A DNA stretch of 64,000 nt, from positions 248,001 through 312,000 of the forward strand of contig NZ_JBMSEB010000002.1 in assembly GCF_049446075.1 (NCBI RefSeq), given 5' to 3'. The notes under the pieces are model-generated. The model made no database searches, had not been told where the DNA came from, and worked only from the letters and a program-made list of their open reading frames with translations. This DNA comes from Humibacter sp049446075 (lineage in GTDB: Bacteria; Actinomycetota; Actinomycetes; Actinomycetales; Microbacteriaceae). Shown piece by piece: positions 16,537 to 25,299 of this stretch; position 1 is the first letter of the stretch; each line of letters begins with the position of its first letter. A program made the position numbers and the translations under genes.

Positions 16537-17460
16537 CTACAGGTAGGTGATGCCGGTGAGGGCTTCGGCGGCGCTCCAGAGGCGTCGGCCGATGGCTGGG
16601 TCTTGCGCCTCCTTCGATGCAGCGACCCGGGTCACTTCGCCTTTGCGTTCGCCGGTACCGCCGGGGCCGAAGAAGTCACCGCCTTGCACGCCCGGCGCCG
16701 TTGCGGCGTGGAGTTGGTTCAGGGCGCCTTGTTCGGTGGGCTGGGTGGCGATGGCGGAAAACATTCGGCCCATCAGCTGCGCCACAGCGCCGCGGTCTTT
16801 CCAGGCGCTGTCGATGAAGTTCGATCGGGACAGCCCGGGGTGGGCGATGGTGCTGATGATCGGTGACCCTGCCTTTCGGAGTCGGCGGTTGAGTTCGATG
16901 CCGAATGCCGTGGTGGCGAGTTTCGAGGCGCCGTAGGCCCGGTTGGCGTTGAAGCCCTTCTCCCACTGAAGGTCGTCGAAGTCGAGATGGGCTCGCTTGT
17001 GGGTGATGGAGCTGAGAGAGACGATGCGTGGTTCGGCGCCTCGAGCAATCGTGTCCAGCAGAAGCCCGGTCAAGGCAAAGTGGCCCAGCATGTTGGTTCC
17101 AAGGTGGAACTCGAACCCGTCGACCGTGCTTTGGCGACCGGCGAGGTTCTCTGCGCCGGCATTGTTGATCAGAAGGTCGATGCCGTCGTACTCGGCGGCG
17201 ATCCGTGAGGCGAACGTTCGTACCGATGCCAGCGAAGCCACGTCGAGGGTGCGGACCTCGAGTTTCGCTCCCCGCACCTCCGCGCTAATGCCGTCGGCAG
17301 CAGCCCCGCCAGATGCCGGCTTGCGGATAGCGAGGATCACCTGCGCTCCGTGCCTGGCGAGTTCAGTAGCGGTGACGAGGCCGAGGCCGGAGTTGGCGCC
17401 GGTCACGATGGCGGTACGTCCGGTCTGGTCGGGGATGTCTGATGCGGTCCAGGTGGTCAT
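16537..17460 (-). CDS. Short-chain dehydrogenase/reductase (retinol-dehydrogenase-like)
   Basis: 307 residues. Classical SDR motifs are all present: TGANSGLG (cofactor loop, about residue 17), NNAG, and the catalytic Ser plus YGASK. The length and insertions resemble the oxidoreductases of the WWOX/retinol-dehydrogenase type. The substrate is unknown; NADP is favoured because Arg follows the second strand (AIRKP). The ATG at 17460 is used. It is divergent from an XRE regulator 102 bp away, an arrangement common in actinobacteria where the regulator controls the SDR. Confidence 0.9.
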   Translation of the reverse strand: MTTWTASDIPDQTGRTAIVTGANSGLGLVTATELARHGAQVILAIRKPASGGAAADGISAEVRGAKLEVRTLDVASLASVRTFASRIAAEYDGIDLLINNAGAENLAGRQSTVDGFEFHLGTNMLGHFALTGLLLDTIARGAEPRIVSLSSITHKRAHLDFDDLQWEKGFNANRAYGASKLATTAFGIELNRRLRKAGSPIISTIAHPGLSRSNFIDSAWKDRGAVAQLMGRMFSAIATQPTEQGALNQLHAATAPGVQGGDFFGPGGTGERKGEVTRVAASKEAQDPAIGRRLWSAAEALTGITYL

Positions 17461-17562
17461 GCTTCCTGACGCTACGAACAATCAGTCGGATCTCCGTCGC
17501 CCCGGTTTGCCTAGGTCTGCCAGGACGACCCTGCCAGGGCCGTCGCGCGCGACAATGATGCA

Positions 17563-18438
17563 ATGCCTACCGAAACGTCGCCGGCCCGGGAACTCGGTCT
17601 GTTCCTGCGGTCTCGACGAGAGCAGACGACGCCCGCACAGCTCGGACTCGAGCCGGGCGGGCGACGCCGCGTCGCCGGCCTGCGGCGCGAAGAGGTCGCG
17701 GCCCTGGCCGGCCTCAGCACCGACTACTACCAAAGGCTCGAACAGGGCCGGAACTCCCACCCATCCGACGCGATACTCGACTCCATCGCTGACGCACTCG
17801 ACTTCGATGACGTGGAACGCTCCCACCTGATGCGCCTCGCCCACGCCGCCAGGAACCCACCAGCAACGCCGCACCGGCGGCCCACCCGCGTTCCCCGGAA
17901 CGCCAGAGCCCTCCTCGACGCGACACAGCTGCCCGCGTTCATTGTCAGCGAGCACCTCGACGTTCTCGCCTGGAATCCTCTCGCCGCCGAACTGCTGGGC
18001 GACCCTGAAGAGCTTTCCCCCGCGGAACGCAATGTGCTGCTCACCCTCTTCCGGGACGAGGCGCAACTGCGGTTCCCCGACTGCCGCGCCATGGCCATCG
18101 AATACATCGGGATGCTCCGGACCGCTATCGTCCAAGATCCAGAGCATCCTCGCGCCATCGCCATCGTCGGAGCCCTTTCCGTTCGTAGCGCCGAATTCCG
18201 CACCCTGTGGGCTCGACACGATGTGCGCGACCGGGTCGAAGGAGGGAAGACCATCCGCCACCCCCGGGTCGGCGACATCGACGTCGAGTGGGATGCCTAT
18301 GGCTTAGCGGGTGGAGCCACCATGATCGTGATGACACCGCGCCCGGGTCACGAAGACCGCCTACAGCTCTTGTCCGTCCTCGCGTCAGCGCATCAAGACA
18401 TCGATGCACTTCAAAAGGCCGGGCACACCGTGAACTGA
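17563..18438 (+). CDS. XRE-family regulator with MmyB-like ligand-binding domain
   Basis: 291 residues. An N-terminal helix-turn-helix (about residues 10-85) has the family signature RRVAGLRREEVAALAGLSTDYYQRLEQG. The C-terminal part (about 105-280) is the PAS-like MmyB domain (LPAFIVSEHLDVLAWNPLAAELLG), which binds fatty acid in a known homologue. GACAAT at 17551-17556 lies 6 nt before the ATG, suggesting a leaderless mRNA. It probably controls the divergent SDR gene. Confidence 0.92.
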   Translation: MPTETSPARELGLFLRSRREQTTPAQLGLEPGGRRRVAGLRREEVAALAGLSTDYYQRLEQGRNSHPSDAILDSIADALDFDDVERSHLMRLAHAARNPPATPHRRPTRVPRNARALLDATQLPAFIVSEHLDVLAWNPLAAELLGDPEELSPAERNVLLTLFRDEAQLRFPDCRAMAIEYIGMLRTAIVQDPEHPRAIAIVGALSVRSAEFRTLWARHDVRDRVEGGKTIRHPRVGDIDVEWDAYGLAGGATMIVMTPRPGHEDRLQLLSVLASAHQDIDALQKAGHTVN

Positions 18439-18489
18439 TCACGGGTCTAGAGCGTGGGCCTTCCGGTCAGGCACGTTACCGATCGGTCC

Positions 18490-18518
18490 TTGATACCTAG
18501 GATTCCGATGCCTAGAAT
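18490..18518 (+). promoter_or_regulatory. Promoter of the PadR operon
   Basis: TTGATA (18490-18495) and TAGAAT (18513-18518) are separated by exactly 17 bp and lie 8 nt before the PadR ATG. CCTAG occurs twice within the spacer and may be the PadR site. Confidence 0.7.
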
Positions 18519-18526
18519 GTCTACTT

Positions 18527-18850
18527 ATGGCGCACGATCGGCTGAAGGGGAACCTCGACCTCCTATTGCTCGCCGCCCTCGCCGCGGGGCCGGCACATGG
18601 CTACGAGCTCGTGGCGAGCATCCGGGAACGCAGCGACGGCGAGTTCGTCCTGGCCGAGGGCACTGTCTATCCGGCGCTGCACGGGCTCGAGTCGCGTGGG
18701 CTGATCACGAGTTCGTGGCACATCGTCGCAGGCAGGCGACGCCGCGTCTATGAGCTGAGCGGAGCCGGGCGGGATGCCCGGGACCAGCAAGCGGCCGACT
18801 GGCGTCGCTTCGCCAGCGGTGTGAATCGAGTGGTGGGAGACCCTTCATGA
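18527..18850 (+). CDS. PadR-family transcriptional regulator
   Basis: 107 residues. This is the short PadR form (group 2-like): LLLLAALAAGPAHGYELVASIRE, the GTVYPALHGLESRGLI helix and a wing with RRRRVYELSGAGR. The gene overlaps the next by 4 nt (ATGA), so it is co-translated with the membrane protein behind it. PadR/permease-prefix pairs are a common unit in Gram-positive genomes and usually respond to membrane or drug stress; the ligand here is unknown. Confidence 0.93.
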   Translation: MAHDRLKGNLDLLLLAALAAGPAHGYELVASIRERSDGEFVLAEGTVYPALHGLESRGLITSSWHIVAGRRRRVYELSGAGRDARDQQAADWRRFASGVNRVVGDPS

Positions 18851-19632
18851 CCAGTGACCGTATCGATGCCTACCTCGACGACATGTTCGACCGTCTCGAG
18901 GGGACGGCGACCGAACGCCGTCGGATGCTCACCGAGACAGAGACGCACCTTCGCGACTCCGCCGACGCGTTCCAGCGCGGCGGCATGGACTCTGATGCCG
19001 CGCAGCGGGCAGCGATCGCTGCTTTCGGCGACGCTCCGACGATCGCCAAGGCGTCGAACCGTCGCAGACCCGCAGAGCTGCTGGGCGCCTTTGTTCGAGC
19101 AGCCGCTCAGTTGGGCGTCTACGGCTTCGCCGCGATCGGGGTCGCCGCACTCCTCGCGCGCGCCCTTTCGTTCATAACGTCGACGCAGTGGGTCTACGGC
19201 GCGCCCGCCGGCTACCGGTTCACGGCCGCCCAGTGCGCGCACTGGCTCGCAGTGCAACCCAGCGCGACCAACTGTCACGTGGCCGCCGCGATGGAGAGTT
19301 CCGACGACTCCTTCGTCTTCGTCCTCGCCGCTGCGATCATCGGTCTGATCGTCGCTGGAGTGATTCTGGGAGCACTGCGCCTCGCTCGCCCGCGCCCCGC
19401 CGGCGCTGCGTCCCGGCTCCCGCGCCACGTCGTCGCCGCCATCGGAGCGACCGCGTTCCTCGGCGCCGGTACTGCCCTCCTCGTTGCAGGCGCCGCCGAT
19501 GGCATCTCCCGCATCGCTTGGGGACAAGGTGCCCTCTACACCGATGGCGCGGTGGCGATGATCTTCGGCATCGTGTTCCTCGTCCGATTCCTCCTCACTA
19601 TCCGCCCTGTCTCCGCCGCCGCAGCAACATGA
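18847..19632 (+). CDS. Permease-prefix-domain membrane protein
   Basis: 261 residues. A cytoplasmic helical N-terminus (about 1-75, ERRRMLTETETHLRDSADAF and AAIAAFGDAPTIA) matches the permease prefix domain found next to PadR regulators. Four or so membrane segments follow, with an extracytoplasmic loop containing two cysteines. It is predicted to sit in the membrane and act with the PadR gene upstream and a second membrane protein downstream, overlapping each by 4 nt. Confidence 0.85.
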   Translation: MTSDRIDAYLDDMFDRLEGTATERRRMLTETETHLRDSADAFQRGGMDSDAAQRAAIAAFGDAPTIAKASNRRRPAELLGAFVRAAAQLGVYGFAAIGVAALLARALSFITSTQWVYGAPAGYRFTAAQCAHWLAVQPSATNCHVAAAMESSDDSFVFVLAAAIIGLIVAGVILGALRLARPRPAGAASRLPRHVVAAIGATAFLGAGTALLVAGAADGISRIAWGQGALYTDGAVAMIFGIVFLVRFLLTIRPVSAAAAT

Positions 19633-19988
19633 CGCGCACCCTCACGATCGTCATCAGCGGTGCCGTCGGGGTCGGGCTTGGAGCCCTCAGCGGCCGGATC
19701 CTGTTCGACGGCACCGCCTGGAACCTGATCCCGTGGGCGATCATCGCGATCGCAATCGGTCTTGTCGCAGACAACCAGACCACCGCACTGCTGGCATCCG
19801 GGATCTACGGGTACCTGCTCGTTGCCGTGTTCCTCTACGCCGCGAACACCAGCAACACACCCATCGTTGGGCGGATCCTCTTCGCGCTCGTACTCGGCTT
19901 CGTAGGACCAGTCTGCTCGATCGCTCTCACCGTAGTCGCGCGCCTGATCCGCCTCGGTTTCGAGCGGCACAGGCCGTCCGGCGATTGA
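19629..19988 (+). CDS. Small four-helix membrane protein
   Basis: 119 residues, almost entirely hydrophobic, with about four membrane helices (TLTIVISGAVGVGLGALSG; WNLIPWAIIAIAIGLVA; ASGIYGYLLVAVFLYAA; ILFALVLGFVGPVCSIAL) and a basic C-terminus. I recognise no family. The start ATG at 19629 overlaps the upstream stop (ATGA), so it is the third gene of the PadR operon. Confidence 0.8.
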   Translation: MTRTLTIVISGAVGVGLGALSGRILFDGTAWNLIPWAIIAIAIGLVADNQTTALLASGIYGYLLVAVFLYAANTSNTPIVGRILFALVLGFVGPVCSIALTVVARLIRLGFERHRPSGD

Positions 19989-20161
19989 CCCACGGATCCT
20001 TCGCTCACCGCTGCACCTGCCTCACCCGCCATTCCAGGGCCACACCCTACGAGTGCACGCTGCCAGTTCGGTGCGGACGTAGCGTGGCGAGCCCTAGGAC
20101 CAGGGGACGGGCCGCCATCTCATCGGCGAGCAGCGCCGCTCCTTCTGACTGTCCTCGACAT

Positions 20162-20965
20162 TCACTTCCACAGTTGCTTCAGAAGCAGGCCGAATTCCCG
20201 CGGCGACTGGAGCATCATCATGTGTCCCACACCTGGCATCTCAACCGAACCCGCTGCACTGGCCCGCGCCCATGAAGGCACATCCCACCCCGACGCCGAT
20301 CGTTCTCCCGCGACCAAAAACACCGGCATCCCCCTGAAGACCCGCTCTACCGTTTCCCGATACTCAACCCGAGAGGTCGTCGCGACGATCGCCCTGGCGG
20401 ACTCCCACACTGTCGACCATGGCTGAAACGCCAATGCCTCTCGCGCGCGCCCCAGCAACTCGGTACTGGCTGCGATCCCGTCGCTTGCAAGGAAAGCTTC
20501 TGGATCCTCAAGAACCGAGAGGATGCGCTGCCTCGCCTCGTTCTCTTCGAGTTCGGCAATGGACCGTGACCAGAACGCGTCACTCAACGAGAAGTTCCCC
20601 TCGATCGAAGTGACTGACTCGACGAGGTCAGGGCGTGCATCCGCCAACTCGAACGCATACACCGCTCCGATCGAATGAGCCACGAGATGCACTGGGTCAC
20701 CGCCGAGCGCCAAGACGTGGTCACGAAGGCGATCCACCTGCCCGCTAGTGGTGATGCCGCGCCCAACATCGCGCCCATATCCAAGCAGGTCCGGTGCCGA
20801 ACACCGCGTCTTCTCGCCCAGCTCCTGGAATGCCATGGACTCGGAGAACGCCCCGATCAGTCCATGGACGAAAACGCGATTGCCATCACTCACCAGCCAA
20901 TCCTGACCTACGAACAGGTCAGGATCCGCACCGGCCGGCACACGCAGCTGGAACTGTGTCGGCAT
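20162..20965 (-). CDS. Alpha/beta-hydrolase
   Basis: 267 residues with the alpha/beta-hydrolase fold: VFVHGLIGA (oxyanion HG), the nucleophile elbow VAHSIGAVYA with Ser about residue 97, and the catalytic His in GVGHMMMLQSP near the C-terminus. The acid is probably Asp in the strand before SGWDVPSW. Substrate unknown. The ATG at 20965 is used; a much longer upstream frame overlaps the divergent acetyltransferase gene and is Arg-rich, so it is rejected. Only 23 bp separate the two divergent starts. Confidence 0.88.
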   Translation of the reverse strand: MPTQFQLRVPAGADPDLFVGQDWLVSDGNRVFVHGLIGAFSESMAFQELGEKTRCSAPDLLGYGRDVGRGITTSGQVDRLRDHVLALGGDPVHLVAHSIGAVYAFELADARPDLVESVTSIEGNFSLSDAFWSRSIAELEENEARQRILSVLEDPEAFLASDGIAASTELLGRAREALAFQPWSTVWESARAIVATTSRVEYRETVERVFRGMPVFLVAGERSASGWDVPSWARASAAGSVEMPGVGHMMMLQSPREFGLLLKQLWK

Positions 20966-20988
20966 CGTGAGCCTGAGATGCTGGAGCG

Positions 20989-21471
20989 GTGAGCGAGTCC
21001 TTCGAGATCCGAAATGCGACCCAAGACGAAGTCGGACCTTGCGTCGATGTATGGCTCCGCGCTTGCGCTGCCCGCGACGGAAAAACTGCACCAGGCGTCG
21101 CCGAGCGCGCAGAGGCGAAGTTCTTGAAGCAGACGGCATGGTTGGTCGCAGAGCACGACGGTCAGATACAAGGTTTCGCGCTTGCAACCGAAGCGGGTTC
21201 AGGTGGGAAGAGCGATCCCGTCGATGCCGCTGTGCTCGGGCTCGTGGCCGTCGCCCCGGAAGCGCAAGGGGCTGGCCTCGGTCGGCAATTGCTACGTGCC
21301 ATCGAGACCGACTTGGCGAGCCTCGGCTATCGCCAGATCGTTCTCCACGTGTTGGCCGACAATGCGGTCGCGGTCCGACTTTACGAAAGCGAAGGATGGA
21401 AACGGCACGGTGAACCGTTCGACCACACTCTTCTGCACCGACCAACCCAGAGCTATGTCTTCCAGTTCTGA
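20989..21471 (+). CDS. GNAT-family N-acetyltransferase
   Basis: 160 residues with the GNAT fold: motif A LGLVAVAPEAQGAGLGRQLLRAIE (acetyl-CoA pyrophosphate loop QGAGLG) and motif B VLADNAVAVRLYESEGWKRHG. The GTG at 20989 starts MSESFEIRNAT, the normal family N-terminus. It transfers acetyl from acetyl-CoA to an amine of unknown identity. It shares a very short divergent promoter region with the hydrolase gene. Confidence 0.92.
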   Translation: MSESFEIRNATQDEVGPCVDVWLRACAARDGKTAPGVAERAEAKFLKQTAWLVAEHDGQIQGFALATEAGSGGKSDPVDAAVLGLVAVAPEAQGAGLGRQLLRAIETDLASLGYRQIVLHVLADNAVAVRLYESEGWKRHGEPFDHTLLHRPTQSYVFQF

Positions 21472-21745
21472 GTGAACCCAAGCGGGCCATTCTCGTCGCG
21501 TCGAGGGCCATGTGCGCATCCCAGTGGTTGAACGGGATGTCCTTTCCGACAAGCGCCGGTTTCTACCAAGCACGAGGCGGGACTGGTCCTGGCGTCGATG
21601 GAGAGCCGAGTCATGAACCTTCACCCAGCGGAAGCCGAACGCCTCACGGATGGATCCGTCATCGTGCGTGGTCCAATCCGGATCTGTGCGGTATCTGCAT
21701 GATGTCGGACGCCGGCGGCGCGGTGACCGCTGTCACAATGTCGCC

Positions 21746-22660
21746 ATGGCCATCCGCCCCGTTTCCCGCCGCGTCGTGCTCGGTACTGGCATCGGTCTAG
21801 CCGCCACCGCTGCTTTAGCTGGTGCCGGCGTCGCCGCGGTGAATGAGGATCTGCTTCCCGGCCGCTCGACGATGTACCGCCTGCTCGGTCTTGACGGCCC
21901 CGACGGCGTCGTCCCGGCGGTCGCGTCGGGCCCTCTGGTCGCCGGATCGTTGACCTCGAGGCACATGGGCGGTCTGAAGATTGGATACGAAATCGCGTAC
22001 CCGCCGGGCGCGAAGCCGGGAGCTGAGTTGCCTGTCGCCGTCGTTCTGCATGGATATGGTGATGACCAGCGGGCCGCGTTCTCGCCGCCGATGCGATTCG
22101 ATGCCTATCTCGCGCAGGCGGTGCAGACCCGTGAGCCGTTCGCTCTGGCATCCGTCGCCGGAGGAAACGGCTACTGGCATCCACGGGACGACGGAACGGA
22201 TGCCGGCGCGATGGTCGTCGACGAGTTGCTTCCGCAGCTCACGGCGCGGGGCCTGCGGGCAGGGCCGGCGGATCGGATCGGCCTTATGGGGTGGTCGATG
22301 GGAGGCTATGGAGCGCTTCGACTAGGCGGCGTACTCGGAAACTCGCGGGTTGCCGCTGTCGCGGTCGAGAGCCCCGCACTGTGGCACACATTCGGCCAGG
22401 CCGCCAAGGGCGCCTTCGACGACGCAGCGGACTTCGCGCGCAACACCGTTTTCGGTCGCCAGGCCACCTTGGCCGGCATCGCCGTCCGGATTGATTGCGG
22501 CACGGGCGACGGCTTCTACCCGAACACCCGCGACTATGTCGCCGGCTTTTCCGCACATCCTGCAGGCGGTTTCGAAGCCGGCGGCCACAACCCCGGGTTC
22601 TGGCGCCGCCTCGCTCCCGCCCAACTCGCATTCGTTGGACGTGCGCTCGCGTCCGCATAG
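21746..22660 (+). CDS. Tat-exported esterase of the alpha/beta-hydrolase fold
   Basis: 304 residues. The N-terminus has a twin-arginine motif (SRRVVLG) and a hydrophobic Ala/Gly core, predicting Tat export. The mature part resembles antigen-85/esterase-D-like hydrolases: VAVVLHGYGDD (oxyanion region), GWSMGGYGALRLG (nucleophile Ser), an Asp in DCGTGDGFYP and a late His in AGGHNPGFW. The ATG at 21746 is chosen for the signal peptide; the in-frame extension upstream is Arg-rich. Function is inferred as extracytoplasmic ester hydrolysis. Confidence 0.88.
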   Translation: MAIRPVSRRVVLGTGIGLAATAALAGAGVAAVNEDLLPGRSTMYRLLGLDGPDGVVPAVASGPLVAGSLTSRHMGGLKIGYEIAYPPGAKPGAELPVAVVLHGYGDDQRAAFSPPMRFDAYLAQAVQTREPFALASVAGGNGYWHPRDDGTDAGAMVVDELLPQLTARGLRAGPADRIGLMGWSMGGYGALRLGGVLGNSRVAAVAVESPALWHTFGQAAKGAFDDAADFARNTVFGRQATLAGIAVRIDCGTGDGFYPNTRDYVAGFSAHPAGGFEAGGHNPGFWRRLAPAQLAFVGRALASA

Positions 22661-22873
22661 GGATCCGCACACGGGCTCCAGGTCAATCGTCTTCCGCTTG
22701 ACTGTCGGAGCCGAAGACGCAATGTTGCGCGGCAGGCCCGCTCGGAGCAAGCGTGCTCCATTTCCACGTGTGAGCACTCCGTAGTGTTCGGCTTGCAGCG
22801 CTCCGCGCGGGAGGTTGGCGAATGCGCCATAGCCTGTTCGCGTGCAGATCCATGACGCTGCGGACTCGTTCGG

Positions 22874-23257
22874 ATGAGGGTCGTCTGTGTGCGGCCCATC
22901 AGTCCAGCCAACGGCCAGCCGGCAACCGACAGTCCCTGGTTGAAACTAGGCGCGGAATATCCCGTTCTATGTGACTTGGCCGAGCCCAGCGGGCGTGTCC
23001 AGATACAGATTCTTACGGAGCAGAAGCAGACCGCGGGCTGGTTCGACGCCGAAATGTTCGAAACAAGCGATACGTCGATTCCGCCTAACTGGGCCGCGAG
23101 CATCGTCGAGGGCGGTCTTATCGAGCTAGCGCCTGCTCGCTGGACAGCGCGCGGGTTTTGGGAGTTGTACTACGACGGCGACCCACAGGCCCGCCGTGTC
23201 TTCGACGAGGAACTCTGCGACATCCTTCGACCGTCGCCACAAACCGACCATTCTTGA
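22874..23257 (+). CDS. Hypothetical protein (127 aa)
   Basis: A soluble, mixed alpha/beta protein with no signal peptide or membrane segment. Composition and codon use look genuine (WLKLGAEYPVLCDLAEPSGRVQIQIL; ARGFWELYYDGDPQARRVFDEELCDIL). I recognise no family or catalytic motif. It lies alone after the esterase and before the membrane protein/GntR pair, with over 200 bp free on both sides. Confidence 0.6.
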   Translation: MRVVCVRPISPANGQPATDSPWLKLGAEYPVLCDLAEPSGRVQIQILTEQKQTAGWFDAEMFETSDTSIPPNWAASIVEGGLIELAPARWTARGFWELYYDGDPQARRVFDEELCDILRPSPQTDHS

Positions 23258-23455
23258 GGTCCGCCATCACGTGGCAAGCCGATCGTCAATCGTGGGGCGA
23301 TCACCGCGCCTCGCAGTGTACTGCGCGCGTGTCATGCCCAGAGCGATTCGATCGTGCCGCTCGAAGGCGGCAAGCACGGCAGCGACATTGTTGGACTCAT
23401 CAGTGCGAGCGCTTTTCCGAAAGGATGTTCCGCGATCGAGACATGGCCGAGCCGC

Positions 23456-23479
23456 CTTGTATCATCGAAGTGATACAAG
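23456..23479 (+). promoter_or_regulatory. GntR operator: CTTGTATCA-N6-TGATACAAG
   Basis: Perfect 9-bp arms (23456-23464 and 23471-23479) flank a 6-bp spacer. TATCAT (23460-23465), inside the left arm, is a good -10, so a bound repressor would cover promoter and start site. The regulator is probably the GntR protein encoded downstream. Confidence 0.8.
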
Positions 23480-23491
23480 ATGGAGGTGATG

Positions 23492-24424
23492 ATGGTCACG
23501 ATCCTGATGTTTACGGAAGAGATCGCGGTGCTCGCCATCGCGCTCGTTACCGTCGGGATTGCTGCGCATGGGAGTCGTCGAGGAGCTCCGAGAATGGGCT
23601 TCTCAGCAACGGCGATGACGGCGTCTCTCCTCGCTATTGCGGGCGTGGTGGTCTTCTATGGAGTTCAGCTCTGGTGGCCCCCGTTGCAAGCCGTTCGCTG
23701 GCACTATGCAGCCGTGCTCACCGCTGCAGCCGCAGCGCTTGCGCTGATCGGTGTTACCACCCGATCCGCGAGGCCTGTAAGGGCCGGAGCGAAGCTGAAT
23801 TTCGACGCGGTGGATCTGACTGCCCGCCGCGCCTGGTCGTACGGCAAGGCCTGGTGGATGGGCGCATGGACGGTTCTTGCTCTTTTACTCGTCGTGACCG
23901 TTGTGCTCGCTGGCTTTGCCGCGAGTCTCGATGGCTCAGGACGGTCGGCGGCAATCACGATAGTGGCGGGCACAACCACGTCGGCCACGGACTTTCCTGG
24001 CTGGTTCTACGGGATCCCGGTCCTGATCGCCTTCGCCCTGATGGTCGCATCCACTCTCTTCGCAATGTCTCGAGTGACCCGCCCCGTGGCGCGAGCCAAC
24101 AACAGTGCGCACGTCGTCGCTGCACGTGAGGTAACGGTGCGTCGCGTCGTAGGTCTCAGCACCGGGTCAATCGCATTCACCCTTGGAACGCTGTGGCTGT
24201 TCATCGCCCGCTCGAGCTCCCTCGCCGCCCAAGTCCCAACAACAGGAGGAAGCGTCGACGTCGTGACGCCGTTTGCTGCCCTGCAAATTCCCCTCAACGG
24301 GCTCGGGTTGATTCTCTGCGGCGTGGGTGTCGGATTGATCGCGGCCTCCGGGATGTCGCACACCTCGAAGGCCGAAAGCGAAGACGTCACACTGCAGGAA
24401 CGTCAACGCACCAATGCCCATTGA
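23492..24424 (+). CDS. Multi-pass membrane protein paired with GntR
   Basis: About 310 residues with roughly eight membrane helices in two halves separated by a long loop. I recognise no family. The ATG at 23492 is chosen because GGAGG sits 5 nt upstream; an earlier ATG at 23480 abuts the operator and would place the Shine-Dalgarno inside the gene. It overlaps the GntR gene by 11 nt. In YtrA-type systems the regulator controls a neighbouring membrane or ABC transport unit, so a transport or envelope-stress role is inferred. Confidence 0.8.
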   Translation: MVTILMFTEEIAVLAIALVTVGIAAHGSRRGAPRMGFSATAMTASLLAIAGVVVFYGVQLWWPPLQAVRWHYAAVLTAAAAALALIGVTTRSARPVRAGAKLNFDAVDLTARRAWSYGKAWWMGAWTVLALLLVVTVVLAGFAASLDGSGRSAAITIVAGTTTSATDFPGWFYGIPVLIAFALMVASTLFAMSRVTRPVARANNSAHVVAAREVTVRRVVGLSTGSIAFTLGTLWLFIARSSSLAAQVPTTGGSVDVVTPFAALQIPLNGLGLILCGVGVGLIAASGMSHTSKAESEDVTLQERQRTNAH

Positions 24425-24770
24425 TCTCACGGGGACGGCGCCGCCGTCCGACCAGATCTACCAGCACCTGCGCGGGCAAATCCTGTCCGGCCGACTCCTA
24501 CCCGGTGAGCGCCTGGCGACCGTGAGACAACTGGCCCGTGACCTCGGAGTGGCACCGGGAACCGTGGCGCGCGCTTACAAACAGCTTGAAGTGGACCAAC
24601 TGGTTGTCACGAGATCCGCCGCCGGCACGCGCGTCAGCGACCACGCAACACCCATTCCGGCCAACGTGCTCTACGCGGCACGCGCTCTCCACGAGCATGC
24701 GACACGGGCAGGACTCAGCTACGACCAGACCACCGCAGCTCTCCGCACCCTCTGGAACGCTTCCGAATAG
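24414..24770 (+). CDS. GntR-family regulator, YtrA subfamily
   Basis: 118 residues: an N-terminal winged helix (PPSDQIYQHLRGQILSGRLL; LATVRQLARDLGVAPGTVARAYKQLE) and a short helical C-terminal dimerisation tail of about 45 residues, the YtrA type. It lacks the aminotransferase or UTRA domain of other subfamilies. Co-translated with the membrane protein upstream. The perfect inverted repeat at 23456-23479 is the predicted operator. Confidence 0.92.
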   Translation: MPIDLTGTAPPSDQIYQHLRGQILSGRLLPGERLATVRQLARDLGVAPGTVARAYKQLEVDQLVVTRSAAGTRVSDHATPIPANVLYAARALHEHATRAGLSYDQTTAALRTLWNASE

Positions 24771-25069
24771 TAGGTCGTACAAGGAGGCGAAGACATAAGA
24801 GTGCGCGCTCAAGGGTCGGCTATCGCGCGCGTACGGGCTATTGGCCAGCGGTCCGGGTATAGCTGACGGCGTCGGGAACATCGCGGTTGGCGAAAGACAG
24901 CGGCCAGACCAACCAAGCAGCTTCACTTTTCCATGTCGCGGGACCCATGCGTTCAGACCCCAAAACTGCTGCATCTGGCGCCGTACATGGGCACCTGGAG
25001 CGGGACTTGTCCCTAGCGCTCCCCCAAACGTCGCTTCGCAACGCTCGCGGCCCTTCGCGCTGGGGGCCC
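24771..25069. other. Intergenic region left of attL, with a tRNA-like fragment
   Basis: There is no gene. GGAGCGGGACTTG at 24997-25009 matches 13 bases of the 3' part of the tRNA-Met gene at 39125-39137. Sixty bases (25010-25069) with CCCCCA and TGGGGG arms separate it from the att core, where in an intact tRNA gene the two are one base apart. Position 24809-24828 resembles the roughly 20-bp repeats of the island. Confidence 0.5.
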
Positions 25070-25104
25070 ACCCGCGACACCACGATTATGAGCCGTGTGC
25101 TCTA
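25070..25104 (+). repeat. attL, 35-bp core copy
   Basis: Identical over 35 bp to 39139-39173, which covers the anticodon arm, variable region and part of the T-arm of tRNA-Met. The flanks diverge on both sides. Confidence 0.9.
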
Positions 25105-25205
25105 CTCGACGCCCTTGCAACTTCGAGCGCGAGGCCAAAAACCGCGGAATTACGCGGATTTTGAGTGTCGTGTGATGACTGTGATCACGTTGGTTTTCAT
25201 TCAAG

Positions 25206-25226
25206 TGTGGGCAAAATGTGGGCAAA
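25206..25226 (+). repeat. Tandem TGTGGGCAAAA arm-type sites, left arm
   Basis: Two abutting 11-bp units (25206-25216 and 25217-25226, the second ending one base short). They lie within a 26-bp match (25201-25226) to the 3' end of the integrase gene (39029-39054). The position about 100 bp from the core fits integrase arm-binding sites. Confidence 0.7.
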
Positions 25227-25264
25227 CCGGGTTGCATCGCAAGGCCCTGCGTCGTGCTCCTGCT

Positions 25265-25292
25265 TTGCAATACTATCGCGTTGCGTTATTAT
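25265..25292 (+). promoter_or_regulatory. higBA promoter
   Basis: TTGCAA (25265-25270) and TATTAT (25287-25292) are separated by 16 bp. The GTG start of higB follows 7 nt later without a Shine-Dalgarno, so the message is probably leaderless. Confidence 0.7.
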
Positions 25293-25299
25293 TGGTTGA

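Noticed and set aside
20966..21511. N-terminal extension of the alpha/beta-hydrolase
   Set aside because: It overlaps the acetyltransferase gene antisense and is Arg-rich; the hydrolase fold starts at 20965.
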